NCBI GenBank assembly: GCA_020073705.1
Contig: JAIQES010000033.1
Location: forward strand, 1 to 49,516
Reading direction: 5' to 3'
Source: Terriglobia bacterium
Lineage (GTDB): Bacteria; Acidobacteriota; Terriglobia; Acidiferrales; UBA7541
Length of the DNA stretch: 49,516 bases
Under the pieces are notes generated by a model. It did no database searches and was not told the DNA's origin. It saw only the letters and a program-made list of their open reading frames with translations. Shown here one piece after another: positions 9,512 through 18,156 of the stretch (the stretch's first letter is position 1; every line of letters starts with the position of its first letter). Position numbers and translations under genes: made by a program.

Positions 9512-9892
9512 GTGGCAACAGAACCGGTTCGGAAATTATCGCGTAACGCGCATCGCCAGCGGGTTCACCTTCGCGTGCGGACGCGTGTCACGGGGACGCC
9601 CGAGCGACCGAGGCTCTGCGTGTACCGCTCGAATGGACACATTTACGCGCAGGTCATCGATGACCGCAGCGGGCGTACGCTCGTTTCAGCCAGTTCGCTC
9701 GACAAGGACACGCGCAAGGATATGAAGGGTGGAAGCAACGTGGCGGCAGCAAAAGTAATTGGAAAAAAGATCGCCGAGCGCACCCGCGCCGCCGGAATCG
9801 AGCAGGTCGTATTCGATCGCGGTGGGTACATGTACCACGGCCGGGTAGAAGCGCTGGCCGCAGCGGCACGGGAAGCGGGGTTGAAATTCTAG
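9512..9892 (+). CDS. rplR: 50S ribosomal protein L18 (GTG start)
   Basis: L18 (126 aa) binds 5S rRNA with L5. Features: [38 protein letters not shown] near the N terminus, [46 protein letters not shown] at the end. The GTG at 9512 has AAGGAGAG upstream and gives a normal N terminus. Confidence 0.96.
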   Translation: MATEPVRKLSRNAHRQRVHLRVRTRVTGTPERPRLCVYRSNGHIYAQVIDDRSGRTLVSASSLDKDTRKDMKGGSNVAAAKVIGKKIAERTRAAGIEQVVFDRGGYMYHGRVEALAAAAREAGLKF

Positions 9893-9895
9893 CCT

Positions 9896-10432
9896 ATGTC
9901 GAAACACATTCTAAGAGATACTCTGGCGGTCCGGCAGCACATCGAGGTTAACGCCAACAGCTTAAAGGATCAGGTCGTGGCCATCCAGCGCGTGACCAAG
10001 GTCGTCAAGGGCGGCAAGAACCTCAGCTTTTCGGCCCTGGTTGTGGTGGGAGATCAGCAGGGCAACGCCGGTTTCGGCATGGGGAAGGCGCGCGAAGTGC
10101 CCATGGCCATCCGCAAAGCGATCGAGCAAGCGAAGAAGAACTTGATTCACCTGAATCTGAAGGGAACGACGATTCCGCATCAGGTTCTGGGCCTGTACGG
10201 CTCCGGGCAAGTGCTGCTGAAGCCCGCGCCGGATGGCACCGGAATTATTGCCGGCGGTCCAGTGCGCGCCGTCATGGAAGTCGCGGGAATTTCCAACGTG
10301 CTGACGAAGTCGCTGGGCACCTCCAACCCGCACAACGTCATTAAGGCCACCTTCGATGCGCTGCTGCGGCTGAAAGATATTGCCAAGGTCGCGGAACTCC
10401 GTTCGAAGACGGTGGAGGAACTCGGGCGCTGA
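9896..10432 (+). CDS. rpsE: 30S ribosomal protein S5
   Basis: S5 (178 aa) acts in decoding fidelity and mRNA unwinding. It has the dsRBD-like N domain ([42 protein letters not shown]) and the C domain with [52 protein letters not shown]. The ATG follows the rplR stop by 3 bases, so the two are coupled. Confidence 0.97.
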   Translation: MSKHILRDTLAVRQHIEVNANSLKDQVVAIQRVTKVVKGGKNLSFSALVVVGDQQGNAGFGMGKAREVPMAIRKAIEQAKKNLIHLNLKGTTIPHQVLGLYGSGQVLLKPAPDGTGIIAGGPVRAVMEVAGISNVLTKSLGTSNPHNVIKATFDALLRLKDIAKVAELRSKTVEELGR

Positions 10433-10455
10433 TCGCGCCGGAGATGATTATCGCT

Positions 10456-10647
10456 ATGCCGAAAAAAACATCAGGAATGCTGAAGATCAAGTGGGTGCGC
10501 AGCTTCATTGGTTGTCCGCGGGACATGCGGCAGACCATTCGTGGACTCGGTTTCCGCCGCATGCAGCAAGTGGTGGAACGCGCCGATACCCCGACCATCC
10601 GAGGTATGCTCCTCAAGGTCCGGCATCTGGTCGTTGTTGAAGAATAG
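10456..10647 (+). CDS. rpmD: 50S ribosomal protein L30
   Basis: L30 is a small large-subunit protein. The sequence MPKKTSGMLKIKWVRSFIG...TIRGLGFRRMQQVVERADTPTIRGMLLKVRHLVVVEE matches the family (KIKWVRS, GLGFRR, TPTIRGM). I chose ATG 10456 (63 aa) because GGAG at 10440-10443 is 12 bases away. The in-frame ATG at 10444 directly abuts that GGAG and adds only MIIA. Confidence 0.93.
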   Translation: MPKKTSGMLKIKWVRSFIGCPRDMRQTIRGLGFRRMQQVVERADTPTIRGMLLKVRHLVVVEE

Positions 10648-10684
10648 GGTCGAGGAATAAGCAGCGGGGAAAATTGAGGGAACC

Positions 10685-11134
10685 ATGGCTGTGAATCTTT
10701 CTAATCTGAAGCCGGCACGCGGATCGCGGCATCGCAAGGTGCGCGTTGGGCGCGGGATCGGCTCGAAGCTCGGCAGGACGTCCGGGAAAGGCAGCAAGGG
10801 GCAGAAATCGCGCAAGGGCTATTCGCGGCGCCCGGGTTTCGAGGGCGGGCAGATGCCATTGCGCCGCCGGATTCCGAAGCGCGGCTTCCACAATCCGTCC
10901 CACTTCGAGTATGCCGTGGTCAACGTGGAAATGCTCAATGGATTTGCGGCTGGAGAGACGGTGACGCCGGAACTTTTGGTTGCCAGCGGCTTGGTGCGCC
11001 AGATGCAGGCCCCCATCAAGGTTCTGGGCGACGGCGAACTGAAAGCCGCGCTCACCGTGCGCGCACACAAGTTCAGCAAGTCGGCCGAGGAGAAAATCAC
11101 TCGCGCCGGAGGTAAGGTCGAAATTTTGTCATGA
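10685..11134 (+). CDS. rplO: 50S ribosomal protein L15
   Basis: L15 (149 aa) is a late-assembly large-subunit protein. The glycine- and basic-rich N terminus is typical (LSNLKPARGSRHRKVRVGRGIGSKLGRTSGKGSKGQKSR), followed by FEGGQMPLRRRIPKRGF and the folded C-terminal domain. The stop TGA overlaps the secY ATG by 4 bases (ATGA), indicating coupled translation. Confidence 0.97.
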   Translation: MAVNLSNLKPARGSRHRKVRVGRGIGSKLGRTSGKGSKGQKSRKGYSRRPGFEGGQMPLRRRIPKRGFHNPSHFEYAVVNVEMLNGFAAGETVTPELLVASGLVRQMQAPIKVLGDGELKAALTVRAHKFSKSAEEKITRAGGKVEILS

Positions 11135-12540
11135 ACCAGTTCTTCGAAGCATTCGCCAACATGTTCCGGATTCCGGACCTGCGCAAGCGGGTCCTGTTCA
11201 CGCTTGCGATGCTGGCGGTGTACCGGTTGGGCGCGTTCCTGCCCACGCCGGGGATCAATACGGACGTCCTGGCGCAGTTTTTCCAGCAGAACCAGGGCTC
11301 GGTTCTGGGAGTCATCGATCTGTTCAGTGGTGGAAACTTCCGCCGCCTGACGATTTTCGCGCTGGGCATCATGCCCTATATTACGGCGTCGATCATCCTG
11401 CAATTGATGACTGTCGTCTGGCCATATCTTGAGCGATTGCAGAAGGAAGGCGAACTCGGCCGGCGCAAGATCACGCAGTACACGCGTTACCTGACGATCC
11501 TTTTGAGCATCGTGCAGTCGTTTTCAATCGCGGAGACGCTGCAGCGCACTGGCGGCCCGGGCAATCAGCCCCTGGTTTACAACCCCGGCGTTGGATTCGT
11601 CCTGATGACGATCCTGACCCTGACGACTGGTTCTGCGTTCATCATGTGGCTGGGCGAACAGATTACGCAGCGCGGTGTGGGCAACGGAATGTCGCTGGTC
11701 ATTTTCGCAGGCATTGTCGTAGGCCTTCCGCGCGCCGTGGCTGACCTGTTCGACAAGTTCCGCACCGCGCAGTGGGGGCCGTTCACGGGTCTGGCGCTGA
11801 TCCTTCTGATAGCCCTGATGATCGCGGTCGTAGGCGTCATCGTTTTTGTGGAAGGCGGGCAGCGGCGTATTCCCGTGCAGTATGCCAAACGTGTCATGGG
11901 CCGCCGCATGATGGGCGGCCAAATGACGTACCTGCCGCTGCGGGTCAATTCCGGCGGCGTCATTCCACCGATCTTCGCCAGTTCGCTGCTGACGTTCCCG
12001 GGCACGTTTAATCTGGTCCTTGGGAAAAAAGTTAAAGCCCTCGATTGGCTCGCGACGAATCTATCCTGGGGCGAGCCCTGGTATATCGTGGTCTATATCA
12101 CGCTGATTATTCTGTTCGCATTTTTTTACGTTGGCATCGTGTTTAATCCGACGGAGCTTGCCGACAACATGCGGAAGTACGGCGGATTCATCCCGGGAAT
12201 TCGACCGGGGCGCAACACATCGGAACATATCGACCGCGTTCTTCGGCGTTTGACATTTGTCGGCGGAGTTTATCTGGCGGCGGTCTGCATACTTCCAGAG
12301 TGGCTGATGGCTGGTATTCACCTGCAGCACCTGCCTGTTGTGGGGACCTGGTTCGACAACCACATGTGGCGGTTCGTACTGGAAGGCCTGAGGGTAAACT
12401 TTTATTTTGGCGGCACCTCGCTGCTCATCGTCGTCGGCGTGGCAATGGACACGGTCCAGCAGATCGAGGCGCAGTTGGTGATGCGCAATTACGAAGGGTT
12501 TGTCAAGAAGGGGAAACTGCGTGGCCGCCGTTTCGGCTGA
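11131..12540 (+). CDS. secY: Protein translocase channel subunit SecY
   Basis: SecY (469 aa) is the membrane channel through which SecA-driven proteins cross or enter the inner membrane. The sequence shows about ten hydrophobic segments. Family motifs include RVLFTLAMLAVYRLGAFLPTPGI (TM1), the plug region with LFSGGNFRRLTIFALGIMPYITASIILQL (TM2), GNGMSLVIFAGIV, RRIPVQYAKRVMG, and PTELADNMRKYGGFIPGIRPG before the last TMs. Its position between rplO and adk is classical. secA itself lies at 27849-30701. Confidence 0.98.
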   Translation: MNQFFEAFANMFRIPDLRKRVLFTLAMLAVYRLGAFLPTPGINTDVLAQFFQQNQGSVLGVIDLFSGGNFRRLTIFALGIMPYITASIILQLMTVVWPYLERLQKEGELGRRKITQYTRYLTILLSIVQSFSIAETLQRTGGPGNQPLVYNPGVGFVLMTILTLTTGSAFIMWLGEQITQRGVGNGMSLVIFAGIVVGLPRAVADLFDKFRTAQWGPFTGLALILLIALMIAVVGVIVFVEGGQRRIPVQYAKRVMGRRMMGGQMTYLPLRVNSGGVIPPIFASSLLTFPGTFNLVLGKKVKALDWLATNLSWGEPWYIVVYITLIILFAFFYVGIVFNPTELADNMRKYGGFIPGIRPGRNTSEHIDRVLRRLTFVGGVYLAAVCILPEWLMAGIHLQHLPVVGTWFDNHMWRFVLEGLRVNFYFGGTSLLIVVGVAMDTVQQIEAQLVMRNYEGFVKKGKLRGRRFG

Positions 12541-13234
12541 TCAGAACCGTGCCGGGAGTTTGCCGGGACCGCGCCGCGCCGTGATCCTGCTGGGCCCTCC
12601 GGGGTCAGGCAAGGGCACGCAGGCACAACGAATTGCCCAGCGATACCAGTTGCCGCACCTCTCCACGGGTGACATGTTTCGCGACAACATTCGTCGTGAT
12701 ACCGAACTGGGGCGAAAGGCAATGCCGCTGATGGAGCGCGGTGACCTGGTTCCGGATGAAATCGTCCTGAGGATGGTCGAGGACCGGATCGCCCATCCCG
12801 ACTGCAACAACGGTTTCATATTTGACGGTTTCCCGCGCACGCTGGCGCAGGCCGAAAATCTGGAGCGAATTTGCCGGAGGCAGAAGTTCGGGTTCAGCGT
12901 TGTGTTGTACCTGGCCGTGCGGCCGGACTTGCTGATGCGCCGGCTGACGGGCCGCAGGATTTGCAAGTTAGGCGGACACATTTACAATATATATGACCGC
13001 CCGCCGAAGCGCGAAGGCATTTGCGATGAGGACGGCAGTGAATTGATTCAGAGGCCGGACGACGCCGAGGCCGTGATCCGCGAGCGGCTGGTGGCTTACG
13101 AAGCGCAGACACGGCCTCTGGTGGAGTACTACCGCGCGCGAGGCCTGCTGGCTGCGGTGGATGGGAATGACGGCGCTGATCCCATAACGGCGAGCATCAT
13201 GAAGATTCTGGACGGGGCAGAAACACTCAAATGA
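12521..13234 (+). CDS. adk: Adenylate kinase
   Basis: Adenylate kinase interconverts ATP plus AMP with two ADP. The P-loop GPPGSGKGTQ, the AMP-binding STGDMFR and FDGFPRTLAQA, and the LID segment (RRICKLGGHIYN...CDEDG...RPDD) are all present. The family core begins at VILLGPPG. Starts are uncertain: GTG 12521 overlaps the end of secY by 20 bases and has AAGGGG upstream (237 aa), while GTG 12581 gives the shorter classical 217 aa. The LID keeps one Cys in its first ligand pair and Cys/Asp in the second, so the zinc site of long adenylate kinases looks incomplete. The stop overlaps the map start (ATGA). Confidence 0.95.
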   Translation: MAAVSADQNRAGSLPGPRRAVILLGPPGSGKGTQAQRIAQRYQLPHLSTGDMFRDNIRRDTELGRKAMPLMERGDLVPDEIVLRMVEDRIAHPDCNNGFIFDGFPRTLAQAENLERICRRQKFGFSVVLYLAVRPDLLMRRLTGRRICKLGGHIYNIYDRPPKREGICDEDGSELIQRPDDAEAVIRERLVAYEAQTRPLVEYYRARGLLAAVDGNDGADPITASIMKILDGAETLK

Positions 13235-14007
13235 TTGTGTGCAAGTCACAAGCTGAGTTGGAAAAAATGCATCACGCCGGCCTGGTCATTTGGGAGGTCT
13301 TGAATGATTTGCGCGCCATGGTGCGGCCGGGGGTTAGCACGAAGGAACTCGACGAATACGCGGAACGCCGCACGGCCGAGTTGAAGGTCCGGCCTGCGTT
13401 TAAGAATTACCGGGGGTATCCGGCCACGCTGTGCACATCGATTAATTCCGAGGTCGTGCACGGCATCCCGTCGAAGTCGAGGCGCCTCGAGGAAGGCGAC
13501 ATTATTTCGCTCGATTTCGGGGTTGAGCATGCGGGCTATTATGGCGATGCGGCCGTGACTGTTCCGGTGGGCGAGATCTCTCCCGAGTTGAAGAAGCTTT
13601 TGCAGGTGACCCGGGAAGCCCTGGATATGGCCATTGACAAAGTGCGCGTCGGCAACCGGCTTAGCGATATCTCGGCCGCCGTGCAGGGATGGGTTGAGGG
13701 CAAGAACGGCTTTTCGGTGGTGCGTGATCTCTGCGGCCACGGAATCGGCACGCACATTCATGAGGAGCCGAACGTGCTCAATTACGGCGATCCCGGCCGC
13801 GGCCCGCGCTTGCAAGAAGGCATGGTGTTCGCAGTCGAGCCGATGGTTAACATGGGCGGGCCCGAGGTCAGGGTGCTGGATGATGAATGGACCACGGTGA
13901 CCGCCGACGGCACCAAGTCGGCTCATTTTGAGCACACCATAGCGGTTACCTCGAACGGCCCCTGGGTATTGACGCGTCCCCGCGAAATGCAGGGACCGTC
14001 GTGGTGA
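13231..14007 (+). CDS. map: Methionine aminopeptidase, type I
   Basis: This 258-aa enzyme removes the initiator Met from nascent proteins. The five metal ligands of the pita-bread fold are visible: D95 (SLDFG), D106 (YGDAA), H170 (CGHGIG), E203 (AVEPM) and E234 (HFEHT). The conserved His of VVHGIP is at 78. It lacks an N-terminal zinc finger, so it is the short type Ia form. It overlaps adk by 4 bases and precedes infA, the usual order at this locus. Confidence 0.97.
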   Translation: MIVCKSQAELEKMHHAGLVIWEVLNDLRAMVRPGVSTKELDEYAERRTAELKVRPAFKNYRGYPATLCTSINSEVVHGIPSKSRRLEEGDIISLDFGVEHAGYYGDAAVTVPVGEISPELKKLLQVTREALDMAIDKVRVGNRLSDISAAVQGWVEGKNGFSVVRDLCGHGIGTHIHEEPNVLNYGDPGRGPRLQEGMVFAVEPMVNMGGPEVRVLDDEWTTVTADGTKSAHFEHTIAVTSNGPWVLTRPREMQGPSW

Positions 14008-14024
14008 TGCGCGCGAGAGGGAAT

Positions 14025-14288
14025 ATGGGCAAGCGACCCGAACCGGATAAGCGGAAGCCCGACGCTTCCAATCCGAAGGAGGACGCCATCGAAGTGATGG
14101 CGACCGTGATTGAACCGCTGCCCAACGCCATGTTCCGCGTCGAGTTGGAGAACAAGCACCGGGTGCTGGCGCACATTTCGGGCAAGATGCGCAAGAATTT
14201 CATCCGCATCCTTGCCGGGGATAAGGTCGCAGTAGAGCTTTCTCCCTACGACCTGACGCGCGGCCGCATCGTGTACCGATACAAATAG
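14025..14288 (+). CDS. infA: Translation initiation factor IF-1 with N-terminal extension
   Basis: IF-1 binds the A site of the 30S subunit during initiation. The core [70 protein letters not shown] is a near-perfect IF-1. The family is 71-73 aa; here about 15 polar residues ([15 protein letters not shown]) precede the core. The ATG at 14025 has GAGAGGG 4 bases upstream. Earlier in-frame starts lie inside map. Confidence 0.97.
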   Translation: MGKRPEPDKRKPDASNPKEDAIEVMATVIEPLPNAMFRVELENKHRVLAHISGKMRKNFIRILAGDKVAVELSPYDLTRGRIVYRYK

Positions 14289-14308
14289 CGTCGGTAAGGA
14301 GCAGTGGA

Positions 14309-14422
14309 ATGAAAGTCCGGGCATCGGTGAAGAAAATTTGTGACAAGTGCAAGGTCATCCATCGGCGTGGTGTGGTGCGCGTAATTTGCGTCAACCCGAA
14401 ACACAAGCAGCGCCAGGGATAG
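14309..14422 (+). CDS. rpmJ: 50S ribosomal protein L36, zinc form
   Basis: L36 is a 37-residue zinc protein near 23S domain VI. The sequence begins [21 protein letters not shown] and ends [10 protein letters not shown]11, C14, C27 and H32 are the zinc ligands of the C+ type. AAGGAGC lies 6 bases or so before the ATG. It sits between infA and rpsM, exactly where expected. Confidence 0.97.
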   Translation: MKVRASVKKICDKCKVIHRRGVVRVICVNPKHKQRQG

Positions 14423-14447
14423 TCGATCGGAGAATTGAGGAGCAAGC

Positions 14448-14834
14448 ATGGCACGCATTGCAGGAGTGGATCTTCCGCCGCAGAAGCGCATCTGGGTCGG
14501 CCTGACGTCGATCTACGGCATTGGCCAGCCGCGCGCACGGGCTCTTTGTGCGAAATCGAACGTGGAATTCACCAAGAAGGTGAAGGACCTGACCGAGGAA
14601 GAGATTAATCGTCTCCGCCAGGCGATCGAATCCGAGGGCCGCGTCGAGGGCGATCTCCGCAAGGAGATCCAAATGAACATCCGGCGGCTGATCGAAATCC
14701 AGTGCTATCGCGGGATGCGCCATCGCCGCAACCTTCCGGTTCACGGCCAGCGCACGCACACCAATGCGCGCACGCGCAAGGGCCCGCGGAAGGGCGCGGT
14801 CGCCGCGAAGAAGAAAGTCGCCGCCCGAAAGTAG
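14448..14834 (+). CDS. rpsM: 30S ribosomal protein S13
   Basis: S13 (128 aa) is a head protein that contacts the P-site tRNA and bridges to L5. It begins [26 protein letters not shown], has the helix-hairpin-helix region, and the C-terminal signature [37 protein letters not shown] precedes the ATG. Confidence 0.97.
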   Translation: MARIAGVDLPPQKRIWVGLTSIYGIGQPRARALCAKSNVEFTKKVKDLTEEEINRLRQAIESEGRVEGDLRKEIQMNIRRLIEIQCYRGMRHRRNLPVHGQRTHTNARTRKGPRKGAVAAKKKVAARK

Positions 14835-14895
14835 CGGTCCGGCGGGCAAGGGAATGATCCAGGGAAATCGTCGAGTTTGAATCGAGGGTACTGAC

Positions 14896-15339
14896 TTGGC
14901 AAAAGAACCGCAGCAGGACGCCGCCACACAAGCGCCGGCAAAAACGTCGAAGCGCAAGAAAGAGTTCAAGAAGAAGCGGGAAAAGCGCGTAGTCCCGCAC
15001 GGCGTGGCGCACATACAGGCCACGTTCAACAACACGATTATTACGATCTGCGGGCCGGATGGGCGCACGGTATCGTGGTCTTCTGCCGGATCCATTGGTT
15101 TCAAGGGTTCGCGCAAGGGAACGCCCTATGCGGCGCAGCAGGCCTCCGTGTCGGCCGCCGGAGTGGCGCGCGACCAGTACGGCATGAAATCGATCGAGGT
15201 CCGTCTGAAGGGTCCGGGCTCGGGACGCGAGTCGGCCGTGCGCGCACTTGCCGCGGCAGGCTTGCATATCGTGCACATCAAGGACGTGACGCCGATTCCG
15301 CACAATGGGTGCCGTCCACCCAAGCGCCGCCGCGTTTGA
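14896..15339 (+). CDS. rpsK: 30S ribosomal protein S11 (TTG start)
   Basis: S11 (147 aa) lies on the platform near the mRNA exit. The core [54 protein letters not shown] and [18 protein letters not shown] is typical. Family length is about 129, and the extra N terminus (about 25 residues) is Lys/Glu/Gln-rich. TTG 14896 is the only start giving AKEPQQ...; upstream GAGGGTA is a modest ribosome-binding site. Confidence 0.96.
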   Translation: MAKEPQQDAATQAPAKTSKRKKEFKKKREKRVVPHGVAHIQATFNNTIITICGPDGRTVSWSSAGSIGFKGSRKGTPYAAQQASVSAAGVARDQYGMKSIEVRLKGPGSGRESAVRALAAAGLHIVHIKDVTPIPHNGCRPPKRRRV

Positions 15340-15393
15340 TGGGGCGCGATTGAGTTTGAGTTTCGAGAAGCAGCAACATAAGGAGAAACGCAT

Positions 15394-16029
15394 TTGGCAC
15401 GTCATCGTGAAGCGATTTGCCGGCTCTGCCGCAAGGAAGGGCAGAAGCTGTTTTTGAAAGGGCTGCGCTGTTTTACCGAGAAGTGCGCCATCGAAAAGCG
15501 CAACTTTGTTCCGGGACAGCACGGCCAGTCACGCCGCGTGAAGAAGTTGGCGGGTTACGGCCTGCAATTGCGCGAGAAGCAGAAGGTGAAGCGCACCTAC
15601 GGGCTGCTGGAGCGGCAGTTCCGGAACTATGTCGAAAAATCCGAGCGCGCCCAAGGACCCACCGGCGAAAACCTCATCGTCATGCTCGAGCGGCGTCTGG
15701 ACAACGCCGTATGGCGGACTGGTTTCGCGAGTTCGCGCTCCCAGGCGCGGCAGATCGTCCTACACGGCCATATCCGCATCAATGGTAAGAAGGTCAATGT
15801 CCCTTCGTATCTGGTGAGTGCCGGGGAGGAGATTTCGCTCAAGGAAAAAATGCACCAGAACACAATGGTGCTCGAAGCGCGCAACGTTGCCCAGAGCCAG
15901 AACGTGGTGCCCTGGCTCGAAATCGACCGGGAGAACTTCAAGGCCCGGGTGGTTGCGTTGCCAAAGCGCGAAAATGTGCAGACTCCGCCCATCACCGAAC
16001 AGTTGATCGTCGAGCTGTATTCGAAGTAG
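15394..16029 (+). CDS. rpsD: 30S ribosomal protein S4, zinc form (TTG start)
   Basis: S4 (211 aa) initiates 30S assembly and in E. coli represses the alpha operon. Cys residues at 9, 12, 26 and 31 (CRLC...CFTEKC) mark the zinc-binding C+ version. The S4 domain is seen in RLDNAVWRTGFASSRSQARQIVLHGHIRINGKKVNVPSYLV. The TTG at 15394 follows a good AAGGAGAAA ribosome-binding site and gives ARHREAICR, a normal N terminus. Confidence 0.97.
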   Translation: MARHREAICRLCRKEGQKLFLKGLRCFTEKCAIEKRNFVPGQHGQSRRVKKLAGYGLQLREKQKVKRTYGLLERQFRNYVEKSERAQGPTGENLIVMLERRLDNAVWRTGFASSRSQARQIVLHGHIRINGKKVNVPSYLVSAGEEISLKEKMHQNTMVLEARNVAQSQNVVPWLEIDRENFKARVVALPKRENVQTPPITEQLIVELYSK

Positions 16030-16092
16030 CGGCGGCTTGAAGCAATGATGGATTTGTTTTCCCCGCAATCACGGGGAGGAAGGACTCAACAG

Positions 16093-17121
16093 ATGTGGAA
16101 AGGTTTTCAGAAACCGAAACGCTTGGCGGCCGAACTTGAGTCGCTTACAGATAAGTTCGGGAAGTTTTCCGCGCAGCCGTTCGAACGCGGATGGGGCACC
16201 ACGGTTGGCAACGCTCTCCGCCGGGCCCTGCTGAGCTCGATTGAAGGCGCGGCGATCACTGCCGTGAAAATCGAGGGCGTCCTGCATGAATTCTCGTCGA
16301 TTCCCGGTGTGGTCGAAGATGCCACCGACATCATCCTCAATCTGAAACAGGTGCCGCTCAAGCTCAACAACGATCAGCCGAAGACGATCTTTGTCAATGT
16401 CGAGAATCCCGGCGTTGTGACCTCCGCAATGATTGAGGAGGACGCTGACTTTGCGGTGCTGGACAAGACCGTCTACATCGCCACGGTAAACGAAGGCGGA
16501 AAGCTTCAGCTTGAAATGCGCGTCAAGAACGGCCGCGGGTACGTTTCGGCTGACCGCAATTTCGACGAGGATCTGCCGATCGGGTACATCCCGGTGGACT
16601 CGGTCCACTCGCCCGTGCGCAAGGTCAACTATGCGGTTGAGGCAGCGCGTCTCGGCCAGATGACGGATTACGAGAAGCTGGCGCTGGAGGTTTGGACCAA
16701 CGGCGCCATCACCCCGCAGGACGCCATCGGCCTGGCCTCGAAGCTGATCAAGGACCACATGAGTATTTTCATCAACTTCGAGGAGCAGCCAGACCTGCCC
16801 GAGGAAGCCATCGAGTTCTACAACGACCCGCGCGTCGAGCATTTGGATCGTTCCGTCGAGGAACTGGAACTCTCCGTCCGTTCTTACAATTGCCTGAAGA
16901 ACGCGAATATCCAGTCCATCCGCGAACTGGTCCAGAAGAGCGAGAACGAGATGCTGAAGACGAAAAACTTCGGCCGCAAATCGCTCAACGAGATCAAGGA
17001 AATCCTGACCAAAATGGGCCTGAGTCTGGGCATGAAGTTCGACGAGCATGGCCGCATCATCTGGCCGCCGCTCCCCAGCCAGACTGCGCCGCCCACGCCG
17101 GAGGAAACCGCGGGCCTCTGA
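16093..17121 (+). CDS. rpoA: RNA polymerase alpha subunit
   Basis: The 342-aa alpha subunit dimerises to nucleate RNA polymerase assembly. The N-terminal domain has [32 protein letters not shown], and the DNA-binding C-terminal domain has [28 protein letters not shown]...[27 protein letters not shown]. The start was set at ATG 16093 ([11 protein letters not shown], the usual N terminus), with GGGGAGGAAGG 8 bases upstream. An in-frame ATG at 16045 would add 16 atypical residues. Confidence 0.97.
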   Translation: MWKGFQKPKRLAAELESLTDKFGKFSAQPFERGWGTTVGNALRRALLSSIEGAAITAVKIEGVLHEFSSIPGVVEDATDIILNLKQVPLKLNNDQPKTIFVNVENPGVVTSAMIEEDADFAVLDKTVYIATVNEGGKLQLEMRVKNGRGYVSADRNFDEDLPIGYIPVDSVHSPVRKVNYAVEAARLGQMTDYEKLALEVWTNGAITPQDAIGLASKLIKDHMSIFINFEEQPDLPEEAIEFYNDPRVEHLDRSVEELELSVRSYNCLKNANIQSIRELVQKSENEMLKTKNFGRKSLNEIKEILTKMGLSLGMKFDEHGRIIWPPLPSQTAPPTPEETAGL

Positions 17122-17140
17122 GCGCGCGAAAGACCCACTC

Positions 17141-17581
17141 ATGCGACATCGTAACTATGGTTCGAAACTCGGACGTCAGCCGGCGCATCGCCGGGCCACA
17201 CTGCGTAACCTCGTGACCAACGTCATCGAGCGTGAACGCATAACCACCACGCTCACGCGGGCCAGGGCCGCGCGGCCGCTGGTCGAGCAGATGATTACGC
17301 TCGGCAAGCGCGATACGCTTCACTCCCGCCGCCAGGCCGCTGCCTACCTCATGACGCCAGTCGCGACCAAGAAACTGTTTGCCGATATCGCCCCGCGTTT
17401 TTCCAATCGCGCGGGCGGTTATACTCGGATCATCCACGCCGGCTTCCGGATAGGCGACGGAGCAAACCTGGCCATCCTTGAACTGCTTGGTTCGAAGCTC
17501 AAGAAGAAGGAAAAGAAGGAAAAAGCTGCAAAACCCGAACCCGCCGAGGAAGAGAAGAAGGAAGAGAAGGCCGGCGCATAG
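17141..17581 (+). CDS. rplQ: 50S ribosomal protein L17 with charged tail
   Basis: L17 (146 aa) closes the alpha operon. Core: [41 protein letters not shown], then [30 protein letters not shown] and the end [15 protein letters not shown]. The last ~28 residues are a Lys/Glu-rich tail (KKKEKKEK...[11 protein letters not shown]) not found in the minimal family. The ATG was chosen because the conserved MRHR start follows. Confidence 0.97.
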   Translation: MRHRNYGSKLGRQPAHRRATLRNLVTNVIERERITTTLTRARAARPLVEQMITLGKRDTLHSRRQAAAYLMTPVATKKLFADIAPRFSNRAGGYTRIIHAGFRIGDGANLAILELLGSKLKKKEKKEKAAKPEPAEEEKKEEKAGA

Positions 17582-17607
17582 CAAATTCTGAAAAGCGTAC
17601 TCTCAAA

Positions 17608-17645
17608 CAAGAGGCCTGTTCCGTACCTTCGGAGCGGGCCTCTTG
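17608..17645 (+). terminator. Hairpin terminator after the ribosomal super-operon
   Basis: CAAGAGGCC (17608-17616) pairs with GGCCTCTTG (17637-17645). An inner stem GTTCCG/CGGAGC continues it almost to a 6-base loop. It lies 27 bases after rplQ and 22 bases before the end of the convergent VanZ-like gene, so it may serve both strands. The following T content is only moderate. Confidence 0.75.
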
Positions 17646-17667
17646 CATTCTGTAGGTTTGATCCTGG

Positions 17668-18156
17668 CTAATCATGCGCCCTGGGGGTTGCGTGGTCCGG
17701 AGCGTCGGGTAGGCGTCGCGCATGAAACCAAAACCAAAGCCACAGGGCGACTTGGGCGGTTGCCGCGCCCGAGGTGTCGATCAGCGAGTCCCACGGAGAT
17801 GCGGCGCGGCTGAGCACGAACGACTGATGAAATTCGTCGAGCACCGAATACCCCGCTGCAATCGCCAGCGCCGCAATCGCCCAGCGGAGCTGCCATCCCC
17901 GATGCTCTCCTCGCAGCGCGCGCAACAGGAAAAGACTGAAGACAAAATATTCTGCGAAGTGCCCTGCTTTGCGGATGCAGAGGTGCAACCAGTCAAGGGT
18001 TTCAGCGCTTGCGTGCGGAAACAGCCAGTGCAGTATCGGAAGGATGAAGCCGGAGGTGTGGGTGGCGGAAAATGCATCGGTGGAAGCCCAGGAAATCACG
18101 CCGGCCCAACCGATTGCCGGCAGCCACAGCTTTAGCCAACCCATCGGCTGCCGCAC
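17668..18156 (-). CDS. VanZ-like membrane protein
   Basis: This is a 162-aa membrane protein with about four hydrophobic segments. The VanZ-family hallmark is visible: IRKAGHFAEYFVFSLFLL, then YSVLDEFHQSFVLSRAASPWDSLIDTSGA (conserved Lys/His/Glu and Asp-Glu-x-His-Gln). VanZ of enterococci gives low teicoplanin resistance; the role of stand-alone homologues is unsettled. The GTG start overlaps the guaB stop by one base (TAGTG), so it is probably translated with guaB; ATG 18144 is an alternative start. Confidence 0.85.
   Translation of the reverse strand: MRQPMGWLKLWLPAIGWAGVISWASTDAFSATHTSGFILPILHWLFPHASAETLDWLHLCIRKAGHFAEYFVFSLFLLRALRGEHRGWQLRWAIAALAIAAGYSVLDEFHQSFVLSRAASPWDSLIDTSGAATAQVALWLWFWFHARRLPDAPDHATPRAHD

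Noticed and set aside
16069-17142. 357-codon frame antisense to rpoA
   Set aside because: The + strand encodes a complete RNA polymerase alpha subunit; the antisense frame has no recognisable features.
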